64,000 bases of DNA, taken from the NCBI GenBank assembly GCA_015178975.1, contig WHVD01000068.1, positions 372,001-436,000 of the forward strand, given 5' to 3'. Position 1 is the first letter of the stretch. Every line of letters begins with the position of its first letter. The notes beneath the pieces are model-generated. The model saw only the letters and a program-made list of their open reading frames with translations. It had not been told where the DNA came from and searched no databases. The DNA is from Hysterangium stoloniferum (lineage: Eukaryota; Basidiomycota; Agaricomycetes; Hysterangiales; Hysterangiaceae). Positions 16,297 through 29,800 of the stretch are shown here, one piece after another. A program made the position numbers and the translations under genes.

Positions 16297-18452
16297 ATGA
16301 CAACCAGCTCTCTAGTATCCTCATATCTTGCACTAACCCCGTCATCTCCCCGATCCGACCTTCTTGCTGTGCTCCAGCAAGTCATTAATGGTCTGCACCT
16401 ATCATCCGTCACAACCATTATCCCCAACATAACCCTACTTCTCTAGCACGAATCGATGCATTCACTGTAGAGGACAAGGAGACACTAGTCCAAGCCTTCA
16501 TAGATGATGTCAAAGACGGCAAGGGTCGAGTCGGTCAAAAGGGTGAGCATTCAATGTATATCTTACATAACTTACCCTCCAACTCGCCTCTTTCCAGACA
16601 TTCCATTGGCACTCGAGGCACTCAAGGTACTCGGTCGCAATCCCACAGCTTCCCGTGTTATCATAAAGCGACCGGTCTGTACCCCCCTTCTCAATCGTCT
16701 CCCTCCCCATCGCTTACCCACATGAACAAAAAACACAGAATCTTCAGATTTTATATAACATCGGCACAGATACTAAGGAACAAAATGCGGAAGCTGCTCA
16801 GGAAGCACTCCGATCCTGTGCCAACGCTCTCCTTCTCATTGAAGCCGCGCGTGACACTTGGCTGGATATTCACGGAGGCGAGGCATGCGTGGAGATGCTT
16901 GAGGTGCGTTAGCCGCCATATAGTTCTCTACATTGCTTAATCCCGAATCAGCGCACGACATCACCCCATTCCATCTTCCTTGCTGCCCGCCTTTTGTTCT
17001 TGGTCACCGCCAAACAAACCCCCTTTATCCGCAAACTCGTCGAGGAATTGCGCATCACTGACATCCTGGGCCAGAAGTTTGATTTACTAATGAACGCACT
17101 GCTTGGCGGCCAAGCCATGGCGAAAGAGTCCATGATTGATTTATTGAAGTTCGCCTTCAACCTCCTTTTGCAATACCCTCGCATGCTGGACACAAATGGC
17201 GATGTCAACGGTAAAGGAAAAGGGAAGGAAGATCCATCTTCTTCGAATGCTAAAGGTATAAACGAGCAATGGAACGAAAGCCTAGGAAAGTACGTTTTCG
17301 CTTTTCTCTTCCCCTAGCTCTGTCAATCATCTTATCTCCCCGCCAAGTCTCCTTCCCTCACTTCTCAGGCTATTCAACGGTCTCCCCCCAACATTCCCCT
17401 CTCCCCTATCAGCACCGCTAACTCACGTCATTCACGCCCTAATCAACATCCCTGTCGCGCCCTTCGCAAACCGCTGGTTCTCCCCCGTCTGCTCCCCCGT
17501 CTCAACTCCCCGCTCAAACACCTCCGATAAATTACACAAAGCTTTCTCCGCTATCGCCAGCGGCCGCCGCTCCCTCTCCTCCTCGCGGTCCTCATCCCCG
17601 GCCCCATCGCCTGTCGTCCCCCCCCGCGATACAGTCCAGCGCGCCTGGGACTTGCTCGAAATCTCAACAGCACATTACATCCCGGGGGACCCGGATGATC
17701 CGTCCGTGCGTCAATTATGTAGGACCGAGGGCGTCGCATTGGACGATACCCTCACGCCTCTTGTTGCTTTGCTCGCCCGGCTTGCGGGTGGCGATGAATC
17801 GGCGAGGCTGCGTATGAAAGAGTGGATCCTCCCGGCTGATCTGTACGTCTTGCTGCTTTGCTTTCCTGCCGCGGTGGGACGCTGACCGATTATTGCAATT
17901 CCCCAGCGACCGAACTAGTCCCCTCGAAGCCCGCCAGGACTTGCTGGGTCGGTGTCTGCGGATCATGTCGTGTGTCTATTTCCCGCATGTCAAGGACACC
18001 ATCGGCGAGCTCTTGTTCACCATTTGTGATTCCGACGGTAAGTCCCTCGTCGTGTCCCTACTCTCCGTATACTCAATTCTACTTGATTCTCTCTCTTCTT
18101 CTTCTCTTCTTCTTCTGCTTCTTTTTTTTTTTCTCATTTCTTTTTTTTTTCAGCTTCCATCCTCGCCGGCCAAGTGGGCTACGGAAACTGCGCAGGCTTC
18201 CTGTTCAACAAGGGCATCATGGCGCCCCCAGCAGGCGTCACCGACTCCCAGGGCGAGACCATCAACCCCATCACCGGCATCCGCCATGCCCAGGCGCGCC
18301 GCGCGGACCACCTGGACGAGATGACCGAGGAGGAGAAGGAGCGCGAGGCGGAGAAGCTCTTCGTTCTCTTCGAGAGGCTCGAGAAGTCCGGCATGGGCGT
18401 GAACCCGATCCGCAAGGCGCAGCAGGAGGGCAGGCTCGAGGAGGTACCGTGA
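16297..18452 (+). CDS. RIC8: Ric8/synembryn-like G-alpha exchange factor and chaperone
   Basis: Eight exons (16297-16390, 16447-16542, 16598-16674, 16739-16903, 16952-17289, 17369-17842, 17907-18037, 18154-18452) give 1674 nt, 557 aa. Family blocks include ALEALKVLGRNPTASRVI, LRSCANALLLIEAARDTWLD, SMIDLLKFAFNLLLQYPRML, LTPLVALLARLAGGDESAR, ARQDLLGRCLRIMSCVYFPH and, near the end, EREAEKLFVLFERLEKSGMG. These match the armadillo-like Ric8 fold. In animals and filamentous fungi Ric8 acts as a guanine nucleotide exchange factor and folding chaperone for G-alpha subunits in the cytosol. The gene converges with the nucleolin-like gene, with 422 bp between stops. An intron at 18038-18153 is unusually long and pyrimidine-rich for this window. 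Confidence 0.88.
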
Positions 18453-18874
18453 TGAATGAACATGTGCCCGCGCGGTCGGCGGTGTGGAGTTATCGACGAC
18501 TCTCTAGACGGCATCTCATCCCATCCCATCCCATCCCATCCCATTTCTATCCAATAATATTAATGTTCCGCTCTTGTGTCTGTCTTGTCTGCCCATGTAT
18601 CGGAAGCCAGTACCAACTCTCCACTTAATCTATTACCGTTTTATGTCACCCCCCCCCATACGTAGCTAAGAATAGGTAGCAATAATTTATAAAGTCAGAC
18701 GGTATTTTTTTTTTTTTTGTTATGCAACTCTATATGGCAGGATATAAACATAAGCCGACACGAAAGATATGCAGATCGGAGAAAAGAAGGCATGAGAACA
18801 GGATGGGGCGCGAGAAGAGGACAAAAGTGACGCATAGCATAAAAGTACCCAAGAGACACCGAAACGAGTTCCAA
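18453..18874. other. Convergent 3' region, RIC8 / nucleolin-like gene
   Basis: Holds a short CATCC repeat (18510-18540), homopolymer runs and presumably both polyadenylation regions. No gene is seen. Confidence 0.5.
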
Positions 18875-20697
18875 CTAAAATGTCATCTTCTTTCCCTCGA
18901 ATGCAGCGATCCCCCCTGTGCGTGCGCCGCCGCGAGGCGCACCGCGGCCGCCACCACGACCGCCACGGCCGCGATCTCCACCACGTCCACGTCCACCACC
19001 CTGTAGAGGAACAATACATTAAATCACCAGAGGGAAAAGCGTATCTCAGAATACTCACGCGGCCACCACGATCACCGAATCCGCCACGTCCGCCTCCCTA
19101 GAAAGACGACGATCAACTTGTTAAAAGACAAGGGAAACAACACATCCGGTAGCACTCACCCTTCCACCACCGCCACGGTCAAATCCACGTCCACCGCCTC
19201 TGCCACCGCCGCCGCCGCCGCCACCACCACCATTAGGATCTCTCGGCTTGGAATAATCCAACCTAATAGGCCTGCCATCGATCGACGACCCAGCAGCGCC
19301 CTCGTACCCCTTGGTGGCACTTCCCACATCCGCAAACTCGACGTAGCCAAAGCCCTTCGGCTGCCCCGACTCCCTGTCCGTCGGCAGCCTAACCGAACTC
19401 ACCTCCCCAAACTGCCCAAAGTGCTCCCAAACCATATCCTCCGTCGTGGTCCAGGACAGATTGCCGACGAAGAGGGTCGAGCTCGGCTCATTGGGCACGT
19501 CGCCGAATGCCTTGGCCCTCGCGGCGGGATTGGGCTGGCGCGGCGCCGAGAGGTCGAGTTTCACGGGGCGGCCGTCGATCTCTTTGCCCTGGAATTTCTC
19601 CAGGGCGGTCTGGGCGGCTTCCGCAGTCGCGAACTCGACGTAGCCGAATCCGCGGGAGCGGCCCGATTGGCGGTCCATTTGGACGCGGGCAGAGACGACC
19701 TCGCCGGCATCGGTGAACTCGGTGGCGAGCCAGTCGTTGTCGACGTTGTACGAAAGTTGGCCGACGAACAGCGTTTTGATCTCCTCAGAGGACTCCTCGT
19801 TCGCAGCAACCTTGGCTTTCTTTGCAGAAACAGCGACATCATCCTCAGCCTTGCGCTTGCCTGGGGCAACCAGTCAATCGACACTGCCATCGTGCTCGAG
19901 CTTCGACACTTACCTCCTGCAACGGGGGCGGGAGCAGCAGGTGCCGCCATCTCAACGTCAGAATCATCGTCCGAGTCCGACGTCTCATCGGCCTTCGGTT
20001 TCGCAGCAGCAGGCTTGGCATCAGCTTCCGACTCCTCATCCGAAGAGTCATCAGAGTCAGACGAATCAGACGATGCCGCTTTTGCAGCAGCAGCCTTGGC
20101 GACACCGTTGGTGGCGGGCTTGGTGGCTACGAGCTCATCCGATGACTCAGATTCGTCAGAATCTGAAGAAGAATCATCCGAAGAGTCAGATTTTTTCGCA
20201 GCCGATGCACTAGGAGCACCTTTTGGTGCGGCAACAGCAGCAGTTTTGGTGGTGGCTGTCAGCTCGTCATCAGACGAGTCGGACGAGTCGGACGAGTCTG
20301 AGTCTGAGTCGGGCTTGCTTTTTGAGGGGGTGGGTTTGGCAATGGCCGCTTTACCGGTTTTTGATGCACCGTTTTTTGTTGGTTTGACTTTTACGTCGGA
20401 GTCTTCTGATGATGATGAGTCGGAATCGGAATCGTCAGAATCGGGAGAAGGAAGAGCAACAGGCTTTGGTTTAGAAATTGCACCTTTGGGTGCAGCAACT
20501 GCAGGCTTTGCAGGCTTTTCATCTTCAGACGACTCCTCGGAAGACTCGTCGCTAGATTCTTTTGGTGGTGGTGGCGGCTTGGCTTTGGCAGGCGTGGCCT
20601 TTTCTTTAACAGTTTTTTTTAACTCTGCCTTTGAAGATTTGACTTGTACAGTCTTGACTTCAGCCTTTGACTTTTTCGGAGACTTGTCTTTACCCAT
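18875..20697 (-). CDS. Nucleolin/Nsr1/Gar2-like nucleolar RNA-binding protein
   Basis: Four exons (19914-20697, 19160-19860, 19059-19097, 18875-19000) give 549 aa. It begins MGKDKSPKKSKAEVKTVQV, then runs through a long region of acidic Ser/Asp/Glu blocks separated by Lys/Ala/Pro stretches. Two RRMs follow: TLFVGQLSYNVDNDWL with SRGFGYVEF, and TLFVGNLSWTTTEDMVWEHF with PKGFGYVEF. A Gly/Arg-rich RGG tail split over three exons ends GGIAAFEGKKMTF. Acidic blocks, two RRMs and an RGG tail are the architecture of yeast Nsr1 and fission yeast Gar2, which act in pre-rRNA processing and 40S assembly. The acidic repeats leave the antisense strand open for over 1.5 kb, which is an artefact. Confidence 0.92.
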
Positions 20698-20776
20698 TGC
20701 AGATAAGTTGAGATGATGGGTGGAGTGGACAAGAGAAAACTTCCGAGTACGTAAGTTCAGATTAGTCATCATCTAT
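20698..20776. promoter_or_regulatory. 79-bp divergent promoter, nucleolin-like gene / coilin
   Basis: The two start codons (20697 on minus, 20777 on plus) are only 79 bp apart, so both 5' UTRs and core promoters must overlap or be extremely short. No clear TATA box is seen. The left part (about 20706-20750) has a purine-rich character. Confidence 0.5.
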
Positions 20777-22413
20777 ATGCCTTCACCTCAACGGCGAGTT
20801 CGTTTGGAGTCGTCGCATCCTTTGCCTATTTTAAAAGTCTGGTTTTTGTTACCAGATAATTCTAATGTGGAATCATTTAAAGTATCTTTATGCGAGCGAT
20901 TGGCAGTTCTAAGGGATGCATCAATCTCTCCTGGCCAGCTGACGCTCGAAGTTGACGGATTTGAACTCCCCGGAGAATCCACCATCGATCTCATCCGTGA
21001 GACCGACATTATCATGTATTATTCAATCTTATTGTTTATCCTATTTAAAATTTAACTCGTGGATAGGCTAAAACCTAGTGCTCAATCACTTAAACGAAAG
21101 GCTACCATCCAACGTATGTTTATTTCAGTCGTATATAAAATATAACATATCAACTCCCTCCTCTATAGAAAAGGAACAGGTGTCGCAGAAGCGGATGAAG
21201 CTTTCAACGACCACCAGCTCAGACTCGTCTTCATCCTCCTCTTCAGAGAGCTCCGATTCCGATTCGGACACGGACACCTCATCCACCTCTAGCAGCGATT
21301 CAGCCCCTCTCCCTGCCTCTTCAAAACTAGCTGTTAATAACATCAAGCCAATCGTGCATCCACTCAAAGCACGCTCAGCACCAGCATGCACTATATCCCA
21401 TACGTATGTCACGCCCATTCGCCGAATGCCACATACTAATTCAAATCCAAGACCGAATGCTCAAATTCAGACCATACCCCCAGGTATGGGCAAACCATCC
21501 ACCCAATCACGAAACAAGCGCCGCAAAATAAAACGTCAAGCCTCCCGCGCCACGAATGCTCACTGCTCCATCTCCGACGATGCCACCGCACTCGCCCCTG
21601 TAGCCGGCAGCGAACACCCATCAACATCTCCCAAACACAACGGCACCATGCAACCCGTAGAATCAGCACCCCAATGGCAATTCGAGACATCCGTCCCCAG
21701 AACACTATCATCATCCCTCGGAAACAGAAACAAAAGCAAGGCATTCAAGTCCGCCATGGAAAATGCCATCCCTCAAAAGACCGTCTTCCCTGGAAAACAA
21801 CCGCAACAGGTGTATTTTGTCCCCCCATCTGAGCGCGGGGACTTGCCTCCAAACATATTCGTCTCAAGCATCGATGTAGAATGGCGAACGGGCCAAGGCC
21901 GATCACAGTCACACCGGCAAGAACAACAGGTCGAAGGTCCACCGCTAGATGCCTTACCGACCTACCCAGACGAGGCGCAAACACCACAGACCTCCAATCA
22001 GGACGCCATTGACTGGGCGACTGTCGAACGGCGGTGGTCCCAATACCCAACTCTCGATGTCTCCCTGATCGAGAAGCTATTGCCGACCCACATTGTCGCT
22101 TGGAAGGTACGTCCGTTGTTCGGCCCACTTTTCAGCAGTCAACTCAACACGCGCGTATGTCAAGGCATTTGGTCTCGATCCAGTATCCCTAACGCCTCAG
22201 TCATCAATGCTCCACATGGCGCGAGTAATAACTGTCGCCGATCACACCATCCTTGTCTCGCTCCTCGTCCGACCGGGGATCGGACAGGCCGCCTTTGGCC
22301 GTGCATCATTCAATGACGGCGACTCCCCCGAAGAGGAACAAGCCTCATTCCCTCTCACCGAAATACTCGGCTGGAAACTCATAAATGCCCAACAACCACA
22401 AACATTACATTAA
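20777..22413 (+). CDS. Coilin-like Cajal body protein
   Basis: Exons 20777-21015, 21067-21113, 21169-22107 and 22166-22413 total 1473 nt (490 aa). The N-terminal ~80 residues (MPSPQRRVRLESS.., VWFLLPDNSN, LTLEVDGFELPGESTIDLIR) have the ubiquitin-like coilin N-domain pattern. A Ser/Asp/Glu-rich linker, a basic GMGKPSTQSRNKRRKIKRQ motif and a C-terminal Tudor-like region follow (VYFVPPSERGDLPPNIFVSS, LPTHIVAWKAFGLDPVSLTP, VSLLVRP). This order matches fungal coilin-like proteins. Coilin scaffolds Cajal bodies and snRNP assembly in animals and plants; the fungal role is less known. The stop is 45 bp from the convergent SEC63 stop. Confidence 0.78.
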
Positions 22414-22458
22414 CACACAATCGTTCTACCACCCAATTGTAAATACTTTAAAAAGTCC

Positions 22459-25008
22459 CTAATCACTATCACTACTGCTATCACTTCCGTCTTCCTGGTC
22501 ATCGTCTGTGCTACTCTCATCACTGTCATACGCAATCTTCTTCACCGACCCACCCCGCATTGCGGCCATCTGTCCCGCAAGCGTGTCCTCCTCCGGGTCT
22601 GATATCTGATCTTCTTGATGCTGTTCATCTGCAGTGAGTAGCGACAAGTCTTCGACTTTCAACTAGAAAAAAAAATAGCAATGAGCCATCATCACTCCGG
22701 CCAAGTTCATAAAGTACTCACCGTCAAATCCCTCGCAACATCCTCCCCGATAAACACATCACTAATAAATCGAATACGCCACGTGTACAATCCTACGCCC
22801 TGCGGCGCCTGGAATTGCATCTTGAACGTTCGATAATTCCGGGATTTATGAGGATCCCCATAGGGTAAATCAGAGACCCACATAGGTGGCACAACAACTT
22901 TGTTGGTTTTATCGTCTCCTAGCACGACCCACCATTTCGCTCGGCGGTTCTAAAAAATCGCGTCACGACATGCTGTATTAGCAAGAAAACCAAAGGAACA
23001 AGAGACGCGGAAACACATACAGTCGGCCACTTTGGAGCGTGCACCCACCCAGACAACGGCTCCCCTGCAGGCAGATCCTCAAAGTCCTTCTTGCTAACAA
23101 GAAACGCCTGATCACGCTCCTCGTTCATTTTAGCCTCCTGCTTCTCCTTGTCGACATTCGGTAAAGTGCCGTTGCTCTCTTTCGTGCTGACAGGAGGCAG
23201 TGTACGGAGCTTGAAAACGAGCTGGACAATCGCGCCTGGTGATACGAATCGTTCGCCGATAACTAGTGCCAATCCAAACGTGAGTATATCATCCGGAGAA
23301 CAAACCAATCACAAACCTTTATAAGCCACGTCAACAACATCCAACTTTCCCCACTTCATCCCCACCTTCTTAACCTCGCCAGCCCGCCCATCACCGGTCG
23401 CTTCCAATTTTTCAATCAAAGCATCGGGTGAATCCGGTAAGTCCTCCACAGGAGCAGTCATCCCAGGGAACTGCAGGATCTTTTCTTCACCAGAAGCGAC
23501 GGCTTGTACAAAGCGTGCTTGTAGATTCATGACTTGTATGGAGGCCGGAAGCCAGTTGTGTGCGAGGATGATGGTTAGCAGGGAATTGAGGAGACTGGGA
23601 ATATGAAGGAGATAGGTTTTTTGGACTGGTAGGATGGAAATATCAATGTGACGGATGAGAAGACATACATGAACAGACGTACGTGCTTGTAAAGATGCGC
23701 CATTGACGGGTATCCGTAGTAAATGCGCATAAATTAATGTCAGAGCTCGTGAAGTCTCAGAGGTTTTAGGCTGCACCAGAATACCCGTCAGTACAGCACA
23801 AGGACGATCATTAAGCCAGCCCACCTCAGCCTTCAGAACCCACTCAGATCCAAGACGCTCATCGATCTTCCCCATCAACGCCCCCAGCTCCACATCCGCC
23901 GCCTTCCCGACCTTTCCATGCTTCTCCCACGGCAAAGCCGTCGCAAGCGCCACCAAAATCCCCTTCTCCGTGATATCCTCCCTGGCACTCTTAAAAAACA
24001 ACTCTGCCGTGCGCGTAAGCACCCCATCTTTGGTATACCTCCGCGAGCCAAACCACCACCTCCCCACAAGCGCAGGCAATCCAGCCCCAAATACCAATGC
24101 ATAAAAGCCGAGCACCCATATGCTGTTTTGCGATTCGACAATCCAGTGCGGGATGGCAATACCGGTGCTGAATTGTTGACGACCGTCAGGGTCGTTGAAG
24201 TCTATGACGTTTCTGCGGATTGTTTCGTCTGTTAGGCTGGATGGAAGAATGAATGGTCAGAAGGTCACGGGCACTACTAACGGTCGACGGGACGAACGCT
24301 TTATACGCCTTGGTGATGTTAACGAAGTGATCCTGAATAGACTCCATTGTATCCCCTGGCCCAAGTTTAACCTTATCAGGGTGGCTATCCGGGTGTTAAA
24401 AAAAGAAAAAAAAGATGAGGACACGTGTCGCTTCCATCACAAGAATAAGTACGTACAATTTAAGAGAGAGACGTTTATAGTGCTTTTTAATCTCTTGCTC
24501 AGTCGCACTCTTCAAAACATCATACGTTAACCAACGAAAAGATAAAAGCGCACGGCATACATACCCTTGCAATGTTCAAAATAGCAAACGGATCATATAT
24601 CTTGTTTTCCACAGGTGTCATAGCCACTTTATAAGCAGCTACGGCGAATACTGCCCATCCAATAGCTGTAATAAATGCTCTAAAAACATCTTTTAGTCTT
24701 ACAATCGAAAGACACCACACCACGCCTCACGTCTTGCCAAATTTAGGACGAAGAAACGACCCCTCTTCACTCGATCGAATCTTTCGCCTATGTTCGAGGC
24801 ATTCTTGACATTGACACCCATCCGCCATCTTCACGCCTACAAAAGCACAACAAAAAGCGGATTATTCAGAAAAAGTAAAGTAAACACAAGGTTGACACGT
24901 ACGTGACTTTGCTGGAATTAATGAGTAGGTGAGGGGAATTAGAGCCAGAGAAAGGAATGTTAGAAGGAAGTAAGCAGCCATGCTGCCATCGTACTGATAC
25001 TGCGCCAT
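22459..25008 (-). CDS. SEC63: Sec63, ER translocon J-domain protein
   Basis: Starts MAQYQYDGSMAAYFLLTFLS (25008) with a transmembrane helix, then a second one near 24650 (FITAIGWAVFAVAAYKV). The lumenal J domain (YDPFAILNIA, then HPDKVKLGPGDTMESIQDHF at about 24305-24370) keeps the HPD motif needed to stimulate BiP/Kar2. A third membrane segment follows (WVLGFYALVFGAGLPALV, ~24060-24120), then the cytosolic Brl/Sec63 domain and an acidic tail (YDSDESSTDDDQEDGSDSSS). Sec63 couples BiP to the Sec61 channel in post-translational translocation. The gene has about nine short introns and is complete at both ends. Confidence 0.93.
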
Positions 25009-25183
25009 GGCGGTGAAGGAAAGGGAAAAGGACGCTGCAGAATGCTGCTTGACGCAAGAAGAATATGCGTTGGCAGTCGGCTCACAAAATTGGGCAATCA
25101 GGCGCCGCGGAAGCAAATTTCCGAACCAAACGCGCGCACCAACACCACTTCCAGCGACAAGATCTGCCTGTTTCTTACTCTCC
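25009..25183. promoter_or_regulatory. Divergent promoter region, SEC63 / CDK1
   Basis: 175 bp between two divergent start codons; no TATA box is evident. Confidence 0.4.
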
Positions 25184-26502
<1,319 letters not shown>

Positions 26503-26877
26503 AGTTTCCTGGCCATCTGCTCTGTATGCTTTGCGTATGTACACATACCCCCATAGTAAGAAGAGGACGAGGGAAAGGGGAGGAGAATGTTACCCTTTTT
26601 TTGTACTCGATATATATTCGTGACGTCACGAAATGTCACACCGCGTTGTGGGCGTCTGTGGTGCGGAACGAACCGGAATCGCAATGCCGAAGAGCCACGC
26701 ATATTTTCGGAGTAATCCGCGGCTTTTTTCGAAGTTGAATTTTCACAGTCCAATTTGCTCCTGAGTCACGCTAAGGGTCCGAGTCAAGGCTATCCTTCTC
26801 GCTCATCATTGTTACAACCTCATTCTCATTGTCTCCCACATCCAAATTTTGCTCACCACCATCGGTGTAGGGGTCTG
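26503..26877. other. Intergenic between CDK1 and the PPR gene
   Basis: Contains TGACGTCA (26620-26627), a perfect ATF/CREB palindrome, in the presumed promoter of the downstream gene. Nothing else is recognised. Confidence 0.5.
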
Positions 26878-29800
26878 ATGTTGCCTAAAGTAGCAACTCA
26901 CATCCTTCAACATACGACCCGTGTCGCCGCTGCCGTTCAGAACCAAACTACACAGGCTTTCCGCAATGCGCTACAGCTACAACAAGGGACGCCATCCGCC
27001 TCTGCTGGCGGCGGCTCTGGCCTTACACAGTGGGGAGGTGTAGGCTCCAGTTCAGGTTGGGGTAGCGGGAGTAGTGCTGGTCCAGGCGGTGCCAAGTATA
27101 ACGCTGGGAGTAGATTCTATACTGGTTATACAGTGAGACTTCTTGCCTTTTTTCTTTGACGATGTTTGTTCAAATCTTGCAATGCTTCATAGGGACCTGG
27201 TCGTTCAGTAACCCAGACCACGTCGCAGACAGACGATAATGACGAACGTACTACACAAGTCCGCATTAAGCATGTGCCAACTCACGCCAAGCGCCATGTC
27301 CCCGCTCGGCCACGTAGCTTGAGCGTTTCATTCTCTTCAGAGGACCGTCTAAGCCGTGGGAAAGGCCTTGGTGTTCTGCAGGTCGTGCAAGCAAGAGCTC
27401 GACATGCATTCGCAGCGCAGCGAGGTTCCTCACCGTTAATAGACGAGTCGTCAAATGAACTGCTTATCCCAGACCAACCAGCCCTCGTTCGCCGGAATTC
27501 CACTTCTACACCCTCAGCTCCTTCAATTGACGAGGGGACCGTTTCGTCAGCACCGCCACCCCCGCCATCGCCGAAGAATACGACGTCTACACCCCCGCTG
27601 TCAGATGTCGCGGGAAGAGACGATGCTCCTATCAGAATTGACGATACCGTTCTCCTTAACCACGATCTTGCAGCATACGAAGGGCTTCGGGCTGCAGCGA
27701 ATTCAAAGGATATTGATCTAATACGCAAAGAAATTGAACGCTACCGAAACCAAACATATGTGAGCGTGCCGTGCTACAATATGGCATTGACGGCTCTATA
27801 CGACGTCCGTTCGCCAGGCGACCCTATCACGACCATTATCGAGCTATACAACGAGATGATTTACCGCGATCTCATTCCCAATTTCCGCACATACAGAATC
27901 ATGATCTCGACATTGTGTGAACGAGACTACGATGTCAGTTGCGTTATACGGCGTCTTGAAGACAAGATTAAACGTCGAAAGTTCACGGACCCTGAGAACC
28001 CTTCTCTCAACGAGGCTGATGAACAACGATTAGCCCAGTTACGTGTAGAAAAAAACTTCGCTTCTGCAATGGCCATGTTCCAAGCGGCCACCGTTGTGCA
28101 GCTCCAGAACCAAAAGCAGTCCCGTAGTCAGATTCTTGAAATCAAGGAGTACAACGTCCTCCTCCGTTCGTGCGCAATACACGCAAATGTCGATGCGGCC
28201 CTCCGCGTGTTCGCGCATCTCGAGCGGTTTCACAATGAATTGGCAACACCTACGACATACCTTATGCTACTCAATGTCTTCCACGCCATAGGTGATCCCA
28301 AGGGTGCCCAGCGGATCTTCGATGGCTACAAGGACGCTTGTCAACGCCAGAAAATCATATTTTCTCCAAAAACTGACCAATATGAAAATCAATGCAAGTA
28401 CATTCATGTCCAAATATGGAACAAGATGATCGGGATATACTTAAACTGTGGCGAAGTGGAGAAGGCAATTGATCTATTTGACAGCATGATTGCTACCCCT
28501 CGTGGAATTGATTTTCAACCGACGGATCCCCCACTGGCAAATACGTTGACCTATTCTGCGTTGATATCTGGCTTCTGCGATTCAGGGGATACAGAGACTG
28601 CAGTGAGGTGGTTGGAGCAGCTCCTCTCCCAGGGATCACCCCCTCCTGACTGGCACAGGCCCCTTCAGCGACCACCACTCCCTATTACCGCGCATTGGCA
28701 TGCTGTACTTGCAGCACTCGCACATAACGGCGCTGTCGACGAGCTCAACCGTGTATGGAAACTCCATTTGACTGCCATGCCAAAACGCGGCGTCGTCAAA
28801 GCAATTGATCGCAAAATGGTTGCTCGTGTTAACTTGGATGCTATCCGAGCAGCACATGAAGACCCCGCTCGTGTCCTGGCCCTAAGCAACTTCCTGGCCA
28901 ATGATGTCTTAAAGTCTGATGATCCCGAGTTTTCCTTATACACGCAGTCGGGTGATGCGAAAGCCATCCTCCATAAACTTGTCGACCTGCTCATAGAGAT
29001 CCGCCATCTCGACACGATAGCGGCGGTGGTGGAGCAGGTGATCCTAAGAGAGCGTGAAGTTGTCGGTGACTACGAAGTGACACAGGCTTGGGATGGACAC
29101 GACACTCTCAGTAAGATGAATACCCTCCGCGGCATTGTAAAGTCTACCGCGGGTGCCGTCGTCCACTGCTCGACACCTGAGAACATCCTGCCACTTAAGC
29201 TTCTGCTGCGCGTACTAGGTATAGGGCGTCTTGTCACTATGGGCCCGCCTGCAGCCTTCGGTCCTGCGATTGTTGCGAGTTACCTCCAAGCCAAACGTTC
29301 AGGCGACCTTGTCCTGTCGAGTGAAGAACAAGGCATATTGGTGGAAGCGTTCGTCGCGATCGAGCTGCCGCCTCTAGAACGCAGCCGGAATGAGAACGCT
29401 ATCGCGCAATCGGACGCGTGGAAGCCTCCCGACTACAATTACCCCGGGATGGCATCATTACTGGAAGATCTTGCTCTGACCCCATTCAGTATGGAAAGTC
29501 TGCCGTTGAAAACACAGCGTAAAGTAATGCGAACTCTGGTTTATACGCACGGTCGGGAACGCGCACTGGAAATTGTCCGTGGTCTAGGCAACCAGTTCAG
29601 CAACTTGCTGAATATGCATGGCATATCTCTCGACCGAAGCACTTCTGCCCAATTTGGACAGATGCCGGAAGAGGCAGCCGAGCACTTCTTGGACAATCAC
29701 AAAGGCCGTGCAAAAATCGATACATTCCATACCAAGTTCGTTGACGAATGGCACCCTTATAATCCCAAGGTGACATGTCTAATGGGATACAAGCGTTTCA

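Noticed and set aside
17858-18628. 256-aa open frame overlapping RIC8
   Set aside because: Out-of-frame shadow running through a pyrimidine-rich intron; the RIC8 exons explain the region.
19118-20716. 532-aa plus-strand open frame opposite the nucleolin-like gene
   Set aside because: Shadow of the acidic Ser/Asp/Glu codons of the real minus-strand gene, which has RRMs and a good exon model.
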